The notes under the pieces were generated by a model, which was given only the letters and a program-made list of their open reading frames with translations, was not told the DNA's origin and searched no databases. From Mycolicibacterium pulveris (GTDB lineage Bacteria > Actinomycetota > Actinomycetes > Mycobacteriales > Mycobacteriaceae): a stretch of 64,000 bases of DNA. Both the position numbers and the translations under genes were made by a program. Position 1 is the first letter of the stretch. The number at the start of each line of letters is the position of its first letter. Below, one piece after another: positions 29,781 to 40,694 of this stretch. The DNA lies in NCBI RefSeq assembly GCF_010725725.1, contig NZ_AP022599.1:1116001-1180000 (forward strand). Direction: 5' to 3'.

Positions 29781-30958
29781 TGATTTCGAGCGCGCCGGTG
29801 GCCAACGACACCACGCCCACCACCGCGCCGACCACGATCACCCCGAACAGCACCGCCTGCCGGGCGGAACACTTGCAGCCCGCGTTCCCGGCGCGCCTTG
29901 AAATACAGCGCGGCGGCCGGCGCGTACAGGATGCAGGACAGCAGCAGCTTGTCCATGCCGGCGGCATAGAGCAGAAACAACGTGTACGCCGTGGCGACGG
30001 CGGCGGTGATCATGTCGGGGACAAGGGACTTGCCGTCGCCGTAGGTCTCCCGCGTCGCCGTCAACTTCAGCGCATAAGCCGTCGCGAGTAGAAACGGGAT
30101 CAGCGACAGCGCGGCGGTCAGGTCGAGCATGAAATCCAACGCGTAGGAGGCGGACAACAGCGCCACCAGCAGCAGCGACGTCAGCGCCGCGGCCATGATC
30201 AGTGCGGTGACGGGTGCTCCGTGGCGGTTGGTGCGGCGAGGAAGCGGGGCATGTCGTCTGACCTGGCGGGAATGTAGAACACCTCGGCGGCCATGAGCGT
30301 CCACGCCAGATAGGCGCCGAGTACCGACACGATCACCCCGACGCGGATCAACACCGAACCCCAGTGCCGACCACGGATTCCAGACCGACGCCATAGATGG
30401 CTGGCTGACGTTGGCGAGTTCGTCTTGCGGCATCACACCGTAGGACACCAGTGTCACCAGCGCAAAGACACTCAACACGCTAAGGAACCCGACGACGGTG
30501 GCGCGTCCGACGTCTTCGCGCTTGCGGGCCATCCGCGAGTAGACGCTGGCGCCTTCGATACCCAGGAAGACGAACACCGTGATCAGCATGGTGCCGGTGG
30601 CCTGATCCCACAGCGCGCCGAACGAGTAACCTTCCGTGCCCCAGAAGTTGTCGGCAAACACGTCGGCCTCGAATGCGATGGCGACGATCACGATAAACAT
30701 CAGGATCGGCACCACTTTGGCGATCGTGACGATGTAGTTGATCACCGCGGCGTCCTTCACACCGCGCATCACCAGAAAAGCGAACAGCCACACGCCGATC
30801 GCCGACACCACCACCGCGAGCACCGTGTCCCCTGCGCCGAACGCGATCGAACTACCGATCAGCACCGCGAGGGCGATCAGAGGGATGAGCGCGTCACTCA
30901 GCGACGCAGAGCGAACCTGCTGGTCCGTCATCACCGCGCGCCCTGATTGGCGTGCCAC
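29777..30958 (-). pseudogene. Broken arginine/ornithine antiporter (ArcD-like, APC family)
   Basis: The middle and C-terminal parts of a basic amino acid antiporter are clear: GDTVLAVVVSAIGVW, FWGTEGYSFGAL, IEGASVYSRMARKREDVGRATV and LLLYAAGMDKLLLSCILYAPAA (shortened here). The normal first about 100 residues are absent; instead the frame begins MTDQQVRSASLSDALIPLIA, which looks like the start of an NhaC-type sodium/proton antiporter. Between about 30240 and 30385 three single-base losses scramble the frame and together restore it, and another small loss near 29860 breaks the C-terminus. In the right frame that stretch reads VLIRVGVIVSVLGAYLAWTLM. The gene cannot make a working transporter. 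Confidence 0.8.
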
Positions 30959-31005
30959 GGCACGGCAGGACGGTATCAGCTCGACAAGCGCTGCGCTGAA
31001 AGAGT

Positions 31006-31845
31006 TTACAGATCGGCCAGAATTTGCTGGCGTTTGGCGGCGTACTCATCCTCGGTGATTGCACCGGTGGCGCGCAGCGTCTCGAGCTCCTGGAGGCGTT
31101 GCGCGGTCGACGGCTCCGGCGGGGTCAGCACCGCCCCGGGGGTCTGCGTTTGGGCTACCGGAGCCTGCTGCGCCGGTGTCGGCTTTGCGACCGCACGGCG
31201 GACTATATCCTGAACCTGTTGTCGCGCAACAGGATTGGATCGCAGGTCGATCATGCTGTTAAGCGCGATGTTGTGGGTTTTGAGGATCTGCAGGATCTCC
31301 ATCAACGGACCGACCTGGCCGCTGAGGTCATAGCTGGTGTTGTCCTCGGCGAGGGTGAAGTTGGCGGGCATCATGCCGCTGACCAAACTAGACCGCTCCC
31401 AATCGATTTGATACTCGTTGGTCATCGGGTCCACGATCGCGACCAGCTTGCGACTGGTGATCATCGGCAACCGGGAGATCGAGGCGAGCACCCGGTCCTG
31501 GCTGGCGAACGGGGCGATGCCCGGCCCGGAGATCTGCAGATCGAGCTTCACCAACGGCTGTTCGTTGATGCGCGTACCGGTTTCGTGGATACCGACGACT
31601 TGGGCGAGCGCCAGCACGCCGGTCTGCTCCAGCGCCGCGGTCTTGGCCTGCTTTGTCGCCCCCGCGGCGGTGATCCCCAACGCGATCAACACATCCATCG
31701 CGGTGATGAGCAGACCGATCCAGAACATCCACTGCAGCATCGGGTCGGCGCCCATGGCGAAGTAGACGATCAGAAAGATCGGCCCCACGATGCCGCACAG
31801 CAGCACGAACGCCTGAATACGGAGGTAGCGCCAGAAGGTGGACAT
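31006..31845 (-). CDS. SHOCT-domain membrane protein (Rv0686-like)
   Basis: A 279-residue protein with two N-terminal transmembrane helices (FVLLCGIVGPIFLIVYF and MFWIGLLITAMDVLIALGI), a cytoplasmic or exposed middle domain, a Pro/Gln/Ala linker and a C-terminal short helical SHOCT motif, LQELETLRATGAITEDEYAAKRQQIL. Function is unknown; SHOCT motifs are oligomerisation elements. Position matches Rv0686 next to tuf in M. tuberculosis. ATG 31845 has GGGAG upstream. A -10 element TAATCT is at 31875-31880. Confidence 0.8.
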   Translation of the reverse strand: MSTFWRYLRIQAFVLLCGIVGPIFLIVYFAMGADPMLQWMFWIGLLITAMDVLIALGITAAGATKQAKTAALEQTGVLALAQVVGIHETGTRINEQPLVKLDLQISGPGIAPFASQDRVLASISRLPMITSRKLVAIVDPMTNEYQIDWERSSLVSGMMPANFTLAEDNTSYDLSGQVGPLMEILQILKTHNIALNSMIDLRSNPVARQQVQDIVRRAVAKPTPAQQAPVAQTQTPGAVLTPPEPSTAQRLQELETLRATGAITEDEYAAKRQQILADL

Positions 31846-31917
31846 GGCCGGCTCCCGTCGTCGCACGGATGCCTAGATTATCGCCATTGAACGCGATGTG
31901 CGCCGTATCGTCGATCA

Positions 31918-33309
31918 GTGCCGTCGACCGAACCCACGCAAGCGCTGTGGACCTTGGTCGCCGTCTCGGTTGCGCTGTTCTGCGTGCAGATCGACTACTT
32001 CGCGATGAACCTCGCGCTACCGCGGATGGCATCCGAGTTCGGCACCACGGCGACCGACCTGCAGTGGATCATCAGCGTGTACATGCTGACGCTGGGGGCC
32101 TTCATGGTGCCCGCGGGCCGTATCGGCGACATCTACGGGCGCCGGCGGGCGTTGTTGGCCGGGGTGGCGCTGTTCGGCTTGGCATCGGCCGCATGCGCGC
32201 TGGCGCCGTCGGTGACCGTGCTCATCGTCTTTCGCGCGGTACAGGGCCTGGGCGCGGCGCTGATCTTCCCGGTCTCGATCAGTGTGCTGACCAACGCTTT
32301 TCCCGCGGCGAAGGCCGGCCACGCCATCGGATTGGCTTACGGCATAGCGGCTTTGGGAAACGCCAGCGGCCCGCTGGTCAGCGGCCTACTCACCGACACC
32401 GTCGGCTGGCGGTGGATCTTCTGACTGAACCTTCCACTTGTGCTGGCCTGCCTGGTGGTCGGCGCGTGGAGCATCGCCGAGTCGCACGACCACACGGTGC
32501 CCCGACGTCTCGACATCACCGGTCTGGCTCTGATCACGGTCGCAATCGGGTTGTTCACGTTGACGTTTGACCGTGCACCGAGCTGGGGGTGGCTCTCGGG
32601 GTCCACGCTGCTGTTGTTCGCCGGTGCCATGGCGGCAATGACCGGGTTCGTCCTCGCGGAGAACAAGATCCGCTGGCCCCTGGTCGACCTGTCCCTGGCC
32701 AGAAACCCGAAGTTCGTGATTCTCGTGGTCGTTGGCACCATTTCGAACATCGCGTACGCTGTGACGATTTTTCTGTCCACGCTCTACCTGCAGCAGGGGC
32801 GGGGACTCGACCCGCTGACCGCAGGACTGGTGTTTCTCGGCGCGTCGGCCGGCGCGGCGCTCGGCGGGGTGTTGTCGGGCAGGCTCGCCGCCACCCGCCC
32901 GCCGGTTCCGGTCATGGGTGCAACAACCGTGATCGCCGCCCTGTGCCTGGCCACGTTGGCCGCCTCCGATGGTTGGCTGCTCTACCTGCCTGCGCTCACG
33001 GCGTGCGGCTTCACGCTCGGCCTGGTGTATGCGTTCACCACCGTGGCGACCCAGGCGGCGGTTCGCCCCGAGCGCGCGGGCGAGGCCGCCGGCGTGACGC
33101 TGACCGCGATGGTGACGATCGGCGGCGTCGGCGTCGCGGTCTCCGCGACCGTACTGGAGATGCTGCAGCGCAGTGGAATGACGACGGCGGGTGCCGTCGA
33201 CGTCATCGTCGTCGCGCTGGCGGTGTTGCTGCTGCCGGCCGGGGCAGCGGTCCTGCTGTCGGCCCGCCGACAAGCTACGAAGTCTGCGTCGTCGCGCCCA
33301 GCGGGGTGA
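31918..33309 (+). pseudogene. MFS drug transporter of the EmrB/QacA type interrupted by TGA
   Basis: A 14-helix major facilitator (DHA2) with VPAGRIGDIYGRRRAL (motif A) and ALGNASGPLVSGLL (motif C). After WRWIF at codon 168 the TGA at 32422-32424 replaces the expected Trp codon of the family's WRWIFWLN-type motif; the same frame continues with LNLPL to a natural stop at 33309. The single base change is therefore TGG to TGA. It starts with GTG at 31918, six bases after TATCGT, so it is probably a leaderless transcript. It overlaps the cutinase gene on the other strand by 35 bases. Confidence 0.85.
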
Positions 33310-34123
33310 CCGGCTGCGCCTGCGATGCGCCGGGCGCCGGGCCGAGGAGCTCATAAAGCGGCTGTGTCCACCGGTATCCACCTGCGGAGGTGATGTAGCT
33401 GGTGTGGATCACCATCGAGACCTTCGACACCTCATCGGCGTCGGGGTCGTAGTCGCAGACCGCGTCGCCGAGTTCGCACACGCTGACGGTGCGGCTGCCG
33501 ATGGCGGGAGGCAGCGGCGCAGGGGCACCCGCAAGGATGGGCCAGTCCTGCGCGACGCCCTTTCCGGCGCCGGGAACCGACGTGACGGAACCGATGTTGA
33601 GCGTGGGGTCGGCGGGCAGGCGATCGCCGTCGGCGATGAGCAACGCGGCCGCCATATTCGGGTTGGCGCCGAGGGTGTGCAGGTTGCGATGCACCACCAT
33701 CGCGCCCTGCGAGTAACCCGCGAGCACGACCTTGGTGCTGGGGCAGCGCTGGGTGAAGGCCGCGTACTGGGCGCCGAGCGCCTCCGCGCCGGCGTCGACG
33801 CTGTCCATGAAGCCGAGCCAGTCACCGATGCCGGCGTCCTCGTCAGGCACGGCGACGGCGGGGTACACGACGGCCTCGGCCGTCATCGTGCGCCCGTCGC
33901 GCTGCACCAGCCGCTGCAGATCGAGATAGGACTGGTAGACGTCGTCGCCCATGCCCGCGTTGGCGCTCATGTGCCCGTCGCGCTGGCCGGAGCCCGCGGC
34001 ACCGAACCAGTGCACGTCGGGGCATCCGGGATCGGCGTGCGCGACGGCTGCGGACAGACCAACGAAAGCGGCGCTCGCGATCGCGGCGGCGCTGGCGAGC
34101 GTGGTGATACGGCGGAACAACAA
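33275..34123 (-). CDS. Cutinase-family secreted serine esterase
   Basis: About 282 residues. A signal peptide (ITTLASAAAIASAAF to AHA) is followed by DPGCPDVHWFGAAGSG, the cutinase start, the nucleophile motif GYSQGAM and, near the C-terminus, the Asp/His partners in CDYDPDADEV and VIHTSY. Four cysteines fit two disulphides. Mycobacterial cutinase-like proteins hydrolyse lipids and polyesters outside the cell. I chose TTG 34123 because GGAAGGG lies seven bases upstream; no ATG or GTG gives a complete signal peptide. Confidence 0.87.
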   Translation of the reverse strand: MLFRRITTLASAAAIASAAFVGLSAAVAHADPGCPDVHWFGAAGSGQRDGHMSANAGMGDDVYQSYLDLQRLVQRDGRTMTAEAVVYPAVAVPDEDAGIGDWLGFMDSVDAGAEALGAQYAAFTQRCPSTKVVLAGYSQGAMVVHRNLHTLGANPNMAAALLIADGDRLPADPTLNIGSVTSVPGAGKGVAQDWPILAGAPAPLPPAIGSRTVSVCELGDAVCDYDPDADEVSKVSMVIHTSYITSAGGYRWTQPLYELLGPAPGASQAQPVTPLGATTQTS

Positions 34124-34224
34124 ACCCCAACCCTTCCATCCCCCGAATGGGACATTCGGGTGGTTAATCGCCGCGGCGGACCCATGCGTTACGCCTGCAC
34201 GCTCGAAACGCAACACACGCAAAA

Positions 34225-34250
34225 CGGCGCCCACCCGAAGGTGAGCGCCG
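34225..34250 (-). terminator. Intrinsic terminator of tuf
   Basis: Read on the minus strand, a GC-rich stem with a TTCG tetraloop (CGGCGCTCACC-TTCG-GGTGGGCGCCG) is followed directly by TTTT. It begins 18 bases after the tuf stop. It is the most classical rho-independent terminator in the window. Confidence 0.9.
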
Positions 34251-34267
34251 CTTCGCGCAGGCCGAAC

Positions 34268-35458
34268 CTACTTGATGATCTTCGTGACCCGGCCGGCGCC
34301 GACGGTACGGCCACCCTCGCGGATGGCGAACCGCAGACCCTCGTCCATGGCGACGGGCTGGATCAGCTTGACGGAGATGTCGGTGTTGTCACCGGGCATC
34401 ACCATCTCGGTGCCCTCCGGCAGCGTCACCACACCGGTCACGTCGGTGGTGCGGAAGTAGAACTGCGGACGGTAGTTGTTGAAGAACGGCGTGTGCCGGC
34501 CGCCCTCGTCCTTGGACAGGATGTAGACCTGACCCTCAAACTCGGTGTGCGGCGTGGTGGTGCCGGGCTTGGTCACAACCTGCCCGCGCTCGACGTCCTC
34601 ACGCTTGATGCCGCGCAGCAGCAGACCGACGTTGTCACCGGCCTGGCCCTGGTCGAGCAGCTTGCGGAACATCTCGACACCGGTGACCGTGGTCTTGGTG
34701 GTCTCCGGGCGGATGCCGACGATCTCGACTTCCTCGTTCACGTTGATCACGCCGCGCTCGACACGACCGGTGACCACGGTGCCGCGGCCGGTGATCGTGA
34801 AGACGTCCTCGACGGGCATCAGGAACGGCTTGTCGGTCTCGCGAACCGGGTCCGGGATCGACTCGTCGACGGCGTCCATCAGCTCCTCGATGGACTTGAC
34901 CCACTTCTCGTCGCCCTCGAGCGCCTTCAGAGCCGACACGCGGATGACCGGGGCCTCCTCGTCGAAGTCCTGGGCGGCCAGCAGCTCGCGGACCTCCATC
35001 TCGACGAGCTCGATGAGCTCCTCGTCGTCGACCGCGTCCGACTTGTTCAGCGCCACCAGGATGTAGGGGACGCCGACCTGGCGGGCCAGCAGCACGTGCT
35101 CGCGGGTCTGCGGCATCGGGCCGTCGGTCGCGGCGACCACCAGGATCGCGCCGTCCATCTGGGCGGCGCCGGTGATCATGTTCTTGATGTAGTCGGCGTG
35201 ACCGGGGGCGTCGACGTGCGCGTAGTGACGCTTCTCGGTCTGGTACTCCACGTGGGAGATGTTGATCGTGATACCGCGCTGCCGCTCCTCAGGCGCATTG
35301 TCGATCTGTTCGAACGCGCGCGACTCATTCAACTCGGGCCACTTGTCGTGCAGAACCTTGGTGATTGCTGCGGTGAGCGTGGTCTTGCCGTGGTCAACGT
35401 GACCAATGGTCCCGATGTTGACGTGCGGCTTCGTCCGCTCGAACTTCGCCTTCGCCAC
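34268..35458 (-). CDS. tuf: Elongation factor Tu
   Basis: The 396-residue GTPase that delivers aminoacyl-tRNA. G motifs [18 protein letters not shown] and NKSD are intact, and all three domains are full length. It follows fusA by 87 bases, room for its own promoter. Only one tuf copy is visible here. Confidence 0.98.
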   Translation of the reverse strand: MAKAKFERTKPHVNIGTIGHVDHGKTTLTAAITKVLHDKWPELNESRAFEQIDNAPEERQRGITINISHVEYQTEKRHYAHVDAPGHADYIKNMITGAAQMDGAILVVAATDGPMPQTREHVLLARQVGVPYILVALNKSDAVDDEELIELVEMEVRELLAAQDFDEEAPVIRVSALKALEGDEKWVKSIEELMDAVDESIPDPVRETDKPFLMPVEDVFTITGRGTVVTGRVERGVINVNEEVEIVGIRPETTKTTVTGVEMFRKLLDQGQAGDNVGLLLRGIKREDVERGQVVTKPGTTTPHTEFEGQVYILSKDEGGRHTPFFNNYRPQFYFRTTDVTGVVTLPEGTEMVMPGDNTDISVKLIQPVAMDEGLRFAIREGGRTVGAGRVTKIIK

Positions 35459-35545
35459 TGTGGTGTCCTCCTGGACTGTGTTGGTGCTTGGTAAGCAGTT
35501 TGATCTTTACAGTTATGCGGTCCCGCCAAGTCGGCAGGTCAGAAT

Positions 35546-37651
35546 TTACTGACCTGTCGCCTTCGCGATGATCTCCTTCGACACGTTCGCCGGAACCTCG
35601 GCATACGAATCGAACACCATGGAGTAGTTCGCCCGGCCCTGGGTCTTCGACCGAAGGTCTCCGACATAGCCGAACATCTCCGACAACGGCACCAGCGCCT
35701 TGACGACGCGAGCACCGCTCCGCTCCTCCATGGCCTGGATCTGACCACGGCGGGAGTTCAGGTCGCCGATCACGTCACCCATGTAGTCCTCGGGTGTGGT
35801 CACTTCGACCGCCATGATCGGCTCGAGGATCACCGGCTGAGCAGCCTGTGCGGCCTTCTTCAGCGCCTGTGAACCTGCGACTTTGAACGCCATCTCCGAC
35901 GAGTCCACCTCGTGGTAGGCACCGTCGAGCAGGGTGAGTTTCAAGTTCACCAGCGGATAGCCGGCCAGCACGCCGTACTGCATGGCGTCCTGGGCGCCGG
36001 CGTCCACCGACGGGATGTACTCCCGCGGGATGCGGCCGCCGGTGACCTTGTTCTCGAACTCGTAGGTCGCCCCGTCCTCGCCGGTGAACGGCTCGATGGT
36101 GATGATGACCTTCGCGAACTGACCGGAGCCACCCGTCTGCTTCTTGTGGGTGTACTCGACGTTCTCGACCTTGCGCTTGATCGTCTCGCGGTAGGCCACC
36201 TGCGGCTTGCCGACGTTGGCCTCGACCTTGAATTCGCGCTTCATCCGGTCGACCAGGATGTCGAGGTGCAGCTCGCCCATGCCGCCGATGACGGTCTGGC
36301 CGGTCTCCTGATCCAGGTGCACCTTGAAGGTCGGGTCCTCTTCGGCGAGTTTCTGGATCGCCGTGCCGAGCTTTTCCTGGTCGCTCTTGGTCTTGGGCTC
36401 GATGGCCACCTCGATCACCGGATCGGGGAACGTCATCGACTCCAGCACGATCTGCTCGTTCGGATCGCACAGGGTGTCGCCGGTGGTGGTGTCCTTCAGG
36501 CCGATCACCGCATAGATATGCCCAGCGGAGGCCCGGTCAACCGGGTTCTCCTTGTTGGCATGCATCTGGAACAGCTTGCCGAGCCGCTCCTTCTTGCCCT
36601 TGGTGGCGTTGATGACCTGGGATCCGGATTCCACCGTGCCGGAGTACACCCGCACGTAGGTCAGCTTGCCGAAGAACGGGTGCACCGCGATCTTGAACGC
36701 CAACGCCGAGAACGGCTCGTCCACCGACGGCTTGCGCGAGAGCTCCTCGTCCTCCTTGCCGGGCACGTGACCGCGCACCGACTCGACGTCCAGCGGCGAC
36801 GGCAGATAGTCGATGACGGCGTCGAGCATCGGCTGCACGCCCTTGTTCTTGAACGCGCTGCCGCACAGCACCGGGTAGACCTCGCTGGACACCGTCAGCT
36901 TGCGGATCGCGGCCTTGATCTCGGCGACGGTCAGCTCCTCGCCGCCGAGGTACTTCTCGAGCAGCTCCTCGTCGGTCTCGGCGACCGCCTCGAGCAGCTC
37001 GCCACGGTACTGCTCGGCCTTGTCGGCCAGCTCGGCCGGGATGTCGACGGTCTCGTAGGTCTCGCCGAGCTTGGTCTCGCCGCGCCAGATCTTGGCGTTC
37101 ATCTCAACCAGGTCGACGACGCCTTCGAAGTCGGCCTCCGCGCCGATCGGCAGCTGGATCACCAGTGGCTTGGCGCCCAGGCGGTCCTTGATGGTCTGCA
37201 CGGTGAAGTAGAAGTCCGCGCCGATCTTGTCCATCTTGTTGACGAAGCAGATGCGCGGCACGTCATACTTGTCGGCCTGGCGCCACACCTGCTCGGACTG
37301 CGGCTCGACACCTTCCTTACCGTCGAACACCGCGACGGCGCCGTCGAGCACGCGCAGGCTGCGCTCCACCTCGACGGTGAAGTCGACGTGGCCGGGGGTG
37401 TCGATGATGTTGATCTGGTGGTCGTTCCAGAAGCACGTCACCGCGGCGGACGTGATCGTGATGCCGCGTTCCTGCTCCTGCTCCATCCAGTCGGTGGTCG
37501 ACGCGCCATCGTGCGTCTCACCGATCTTGTAGTTGACACCGGTGTAGTACAGGATGCGCTCGGTGGTCGTGGTCTTACCGGCATCGATGTGCGCCATGAT
37601 GCCGATATTGCGGACCTTGTTGAGGTCGGTCAGCACGTCCTTCTGTGCCAC
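35546..37651 (-). CDS. fusA: Elongation factor G
   Basis: The 701-residue translocase with five domains. [24 protein letters not shown] and [10 protein letters not shown] are the G motifs; domain IV carries the [13 protein letters not shown] loop region. Third gene of the rpsL-rpsG-fusA-tuf (str) operon, about 100 bases after rpsG. Confidence 0.98.
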   Translation of the reverse strand: MAQKDVLTDLNKVRNIGIMAHIDAGKTTTTERILYYTGVNYKIGETHDGASTTDWMEQEQERGITITSAAVTCFWNDHQINIIDTPGHVDFTVEVERSLRVLDGAVAVFDGKEGVEPQSEQVWRQADKYDVPRICFVNKMDKIGADFYFTVQTIKDRLGAKPLVIQLPIGAEADFEGVVDLVEMNAKIWRGETKLGETYETVDIPAELADKAEQYRGELLEAVAETDEELLEKYLGGEELTVAEIKAAIRKLTVSSEVYPVLCGSAFKNKGVQPMLDAVIDYLPSPLDVESVRGHVPGKEDEELSRKPSVDEPFSALAFKIAVHPFFGKLTYVRVYSGTVESGSQVINATKGKKERLGKLFQMHANKENPVDRASAGHIYAVIGLKDTTTGDTLCDPNEQIVLESMTFPDPVIEVAIEPKTKSDQEKLGTAIQKLAEEDPTFKVHLDQETGQTVIGGMGELHLDILVDRMKREFKVEANVGKPQVAYRETIKRKVENVEYTHKKQTGGSGQFAKVIITIEPFTGEDGATYEFENKVTGGRIPREYIPSVDAGAQDAMQYGVLAGYPLVNLKLTLLDGAYHEVDSSEMAFKVAGSQALKKAAQAAQPVILEPIMAVEVTTPEDYMGDVIGDLNSRRGQIQAMEERSGARVVKALVPLSEMFGYVGDLRSKTQGRANYSMVFDSYAEVPANVSKEIIAKATGQ

Positions 37652-37750
37652 AGAAGTCTTCTCTTTCGCTTAGTTCGCTTGCTTGCTGTCAGTACCCGAC
37701 CGCGGGGCCGGATGAGGCCGCCGCAGCGGCTCCCGCGCGCCGGCCCACAT

Positions 37751-38221
37751 CTACCAGCGGTAGTGCGCGAAGGCGCGGTTCGCCTCGGCCATCTTGTGGG
37801 TGTCCTCGCGCCGCTTGACGGAGGCGCCGAGACCATTGCTGGCGTCGAGGATCTCGTTCGCCAGACGCTCGACCATGGTCTTCTCCCGGCGCTGCCGCGA
37901 GAAGTTCACCAGCCAGCGCAGGGCCAATGTGGTGGAGCGGTCAGGACGCACCTCGACGGGCACCTGATAGGTCGCACCGCCGACGCGGCGGCTGCGGACC
38001 TCGAGGGAGGGTTTGACGTTGTCGAGGGCGCGTTTGAGGGTGATGACCGGATCCGTTCCGGTTTTGTCCCTGGCCTGTTCGAGCGCACCATAGACAATGC
38101 GCTCGGCCAGCGATTTCTTCCCGCGCACGAGAACTTTGTTCACCAGTTGGGTGACCAGCTGCGACCCGTAGACCGGGTCGTTCACCAACGGACGCTTAGG
38201 CGCGGGTCCCTTCCGCGGCAT
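37751..38221 (-). CDS. rpsG: 30S ribosomal protein uS7
   Basis: A 156-residue protein that nucleates assembly of the small-subunit head. [12 protein letters not shown] opens it; [15 protein letters not shown] is the signature. It overlaps rpsL by one base (TGATG-like junction at 38221). Confidence 0.98.
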   Translation of the reverse strand: MPRKGPAPKRPLVNDPVYGSQLVTQLVNKVLVRGKKSLAERIVYGALEQARDKTGTDPVITLKRALDNVKPSLEVRSRRVGGATYQVPVEVRPDRSTTLALRWLVNFSRQRREKTMVERLANEILDASNGLGASVKRREDTHKMAEANRAFAHYRW

Positions 38222-38595
38222 CAGCTCTTCTCCTTCTTGGCGCCGTAGCGACTGCGTGCCTGCTTGCGGTTCTTCACACCCTGCGTGTCGAGCGAACCGC
38301 GGATGATCTTGTAGCGCACACCCGGCAGGTCCTTCACACGACCGCCGCGCACCAGCACCATGGAGTGCTCCTGCAGGTTGTGGCCCTCACCCGGGATGTA
38401 GGCGGTGACCTCGACCTGGCTGGTCAGCTTCACGCGCGCGACCTTGCGAAGCGCCGAGTTCGGCTTCTTCGGGGTGGTGGTGTACACGCGGGTGCACACG
38501 CCGCGGCGCTGCGGGCTGCCCTTGAGGGCGGCGACGCGCACCTTGCCCGGCTTGTCACGGCGCCCTTTGCGGACCAGCTGCTGGATGGTTGGCAT
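38221..38595 (-). CDS. rpsL: 30S ribosomal protein uS12
   Basis: A 124-residue decoding-centre protein. Lys43 in [13 protein letters not shown] and the Lys in GGRVKDLPG (position 88) have the sensitive, wild-type form, so no rpsL streptomycin-resistance change is present. First gene of the str operon. Confidence 0.98.
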   Translation of the reverse strand: MPTIQQLVRKGRRDKPGKVRVAALKGSPQRRGVCTRVYTTTPKKPNSALRKVARVKLTSQVEVTAYIPGEGHNLQEHSMVLVRGGRVKDLPGVRYKIIRGSLDTQGVKNRKQARSRYGAKKEKS

Positions 38596-38884
38596 CTACC
38601 GGCTTTCTGTGATTCTCTGCTGTTGTCTAAGTCTCTGTACTGCAGTTATGTCCCGTTCACGTACCCCGCGATCGGGTGTGTCGCGCACGCCCGCCTGACA
38701 ATCCGAAGGCATTGCCGAATTCTCAGGGCTGGCGACGCGCGAATTTGCCCAGCATGCAGGCTGCTACGGAATTGCGTTCCGCCGCAGGCGCCTTATCTGC
38801 CAGGCACGATCGTCCACAATACCAGGGCAGCCCGCGCCGAACCAAACTCGTCGGACAGGCCCTTCCCGCAGGTCAGACCATAGC

Positions 38885-39490
38885 TCAGCGACGCTCCATA
38901 CCGGAAGCCAACCGCATCACCATGTCGGTGAACACCGCATCAGTGTCGATGCCGTCCATCGCCCCGGTCATTTCCAGTAGCACGAAGCCGTGCATCGCCG
39001 ACCAGAACTCCAGCGCCGCGTAGAACGCGTCCTCGCCGTCCAGCCCGTAGGAGGCCAGCACGTCGATCACGGGTGCGGCGGCCTCCCGGGTGGCCGCGGT
39101 GAACTCGGGGTCGTCACCGCCCAGCGGCATCCGGGTGAACGCCGAGTACCGGCCCGGATGGTGGTGGGCGTAGCTGCGGTAGACGCTGGCCATCACCATC
39201 ACGGCGTCGTCGCGGGTGCGGCCCTGCCCGGCGGTGTTGAGCATCCCGATGATGTCGCCGACGACCCGCATCCGCACCGTGCGCCGCAGGTCGTCGAGGC
39301 TGTGCACGTGGTTGTAGAGCGACGGGCCCTTGGTGCCGAGTTGGTGGGCCAGGGCGTTGATCGTCAACGCGTCCCAGCCCTCCCGGTCCAGGAAGGTCAG
39401 CGCGGCGTTGACGATGGCTTCGCGGCTGAGCCTCGCAGGTCGGCGCCCCGTGCGGGCCGGTGGAGACTGCGACTCCGGCTGGACTGCCAT
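38885..39490 (-). CDS. TetR-family regulator (Rv0681-like)
   Basis: A 201-residue regulator. The N-terminal helix-turn-helix is ALTINALAHQLGTKGPSLYNHV and the C-terminal domain has the W-H-G pattern (FWSAMHGFVLLEM) of the TetR_C_33 group. It lies upstream of rpsL on the same strand as in M. tuberculosis Rv0681. The region before its ATG contains TTAACACC-TC-TAGTTTTA (around 39540-39560), a weak palindrome that may be its operator. The 290 bases between it and rpsL carry the str operon promoter. Confidence 0.85.
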   Translation of the reverse strand: MAVQPESQSPPARTGRRPARLSREAIVNAALTFLDREGWDALTINALAHQLGTKGPSLYNHVHSLDDLRRTVRMRVVGDIIGMLNTAGQGRTRDDAVMVMASVYRSYAHHHPGRYSAFTRMPLGGDDPEFTAATREAAAPVIDVLASYGLDGEDAFYAALEFWSAMHGFVLLEMTGAMDGIDTDAVFTDMVMRLASGMERR

Positions 39491-39576
39491 GCGCTTCTCC
39501 TCAGTCGGCGCGAAACCCCGGAAAAGGGGCAGCGCAAAATTAACACCTCTAGTTTTACCTGGTCGCAGTGGCTCAG

Positions 39577-40071
39577 TCAGTTCACCCGCTGCTGGCTGAG
39601 CTCGGCGAGTCGTTCGGTGATCGAGCACAGATCGGGCAGCATCGCCGGGTTCATGGTCTGGATCGACCAGGTGATGACGTCGTCGCCCTTGGCCACGTAG
39701 ATGCTGCAGGCATTGCCGTCGTAGGCCTTGAAGCCCTTGTTGCCGTCGACCGACAGTTCCTTCAGCGTGCGCCCGGCCTGCTGCTCCAGCGACCGCTCGG
39801 TGTCCATGTCGCTGCCGCGGTACCACCACGTCGAGATGCCCATCCCGGCGCCGATCGTGCCGAGCACCGAGTTCTCCTGCCAGAAACAGCCGGTGTGGCT
39901 GACGACGGTCTTGGTGAACATCGCCGGGCCGGCGGCCTCGGCGATGTCGGCGTCGGTGACCCCGTTGCAGTCGACGCTGTGGAAGCCGGTCTCGGAACCG
40001 GTCGCCGTGTGCGTCGGCGCCGACGGCGACTCGGCCGCGCAACCGGCCAGCAGCAGCGCCACCGCCGCCAC
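39577..40071 (-). CDS. DUF3558-type lipoprotein, start uncertain
   Basis: A small exported lipoprotein: hydrophobic VAAVALLLAGC ends in a lipobox, followed by a Ser/Thr linker and a domain with VDCNGVTDADI, GCFWQENSVLG and a late Cys, as in DUF3558 family members. Function unknown. The start is a problem: the charged RRKVVY expected before the hydrophobic segment is encoded, but no ATG, GTG or TTG precedes it. GTG 40071 gives a very short signal; a GTG at 40164, overlapping the stop of the upstream lipoprotein, would read through a terminator-like hairpin. Confidence 0.6.
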   Translation of the reverse strand: MAAVALLLAGCAAESPSAPTHTATGSETGFHSVDCNGVTDADIAEAAGPAMFTKTVVSHTGCFWQENSVLGTIGAGMGISTWWYRGSDMDTERSLEQQAGRTLKELSVDGNKGFKAYDGNACSIYVAKGDDVITWSIQTMNPAMLPDLCSITERLAELSQQRVN

Positions 40072-40090
40072 CGTGTAGACAACTTTCCGG

Positions 40091-40148
40091 CGAGCAGCCG
40101 TGAAAACCCCCTGAAATGGGCTTTTTTGGGGGTTTTCGCGTCTGCTCG
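40091..40148. terminator. Hairpin with conserved GAGCAGACGCG-type arms
   Basis: CGAGCAGCCGTGAAAACCCCC (40091-40111, 21 bases, listed in part: CGAGCAG then GAAAACCCCC) pairs with GGGGGTTTTCGCGTCTGCTCG at 40128-40148 with two mismatches. It sits between two DUF3558 genes that point the same way. Confidence 0.75.
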
Positions 40149-40160
40149 CGCGAACGGCGG

Positions 40161-40694
40161 TCACATTTCCGCCTGCAGGGTGGCCGCCAGCAGCTTCTCG
40201 GCGTCGACGCACGGGTCGCCGCCTGCCGGCTCGCGCAGCTGGACCCACCAGCTCAACACCCCGGGGCCGGCCGCCGCGGTGGCCGAACAGGCCGCGCCGG
40301 TGACGTCGCGGCGGGCCAGAAACGCCGGGTGCCGTTCGACGACGGTGTCGGTGATCCGGGCGCCGCGCTCGTCGGCCAGGTCCCGCTCCCGGTCCAGGCT
40401 GCCGGTTTCGAACCAGGAGAACGTGACGTCGACCGGACCGTCACCGCGCGTCAGCACGTATTGGCAGACCGCGCCGCTGTAGGGCCGCACGATGTGATCG
40501 GCGTCCATGGTCTGTTGCACGGTGTCGTCGGCGAGAAGCCCACAGCGGTCGTGGTTGTAGCCGTAGCTGCGGTCGGGATCGGGGACATCGGGCTGGGCCC
40601 GCTGCGCGGTCCCGCTAACGGTCTGAGAACAGCTCGCAACGGTCATAGCCGCCGTGACCGCTACGACAGCAACCTGATTGACACGCCAACGCAT
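40161..40694 (-). CDS. DUF3558-type lipoprotein
   Basis: A 177-residue exported lipoprotein. A signal peptide ends with the lipobox TVASC, Cys22, followed by a polar linker and a DUF3558-like domain with RCGLLADDTV, VCQYVLTR and FSWFETGS. The family is common in mycobacterial envelopes and its function is unknown. It is upstream of the second DUF3558 gene on the same strand and divergent from two DUF3060 genes. Confidence 0.8.
   Translation of the reverse strand: MRWRVNQVAVVAVTAAMTVASCSQTVSGTAQRAQPDVPDPDRSYGYNHDRCGLLADDTVQQTMDADHIVRPYSGAVCQYVLTRGDGPVDVTFSWFETGSLDRERDLADERGARITDTVVERHPAFLARRDVTGAACSATAAAGPGVLSWWVQLREPAGGDPCVDAEKLLAATLQAEM

Noticed and set aside
32422..32424. TGA in the MFS gene considered as a selenocysteine codon
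   Set aside because: No SECIS-like hairpin is evident, and MFS transporters have Trp here.
33191..35494. A 767-codon open frame opposite tuf and the cutinase gene
   Set aside because: Spans two clear genes on the other strand and an intrinsic terminator.
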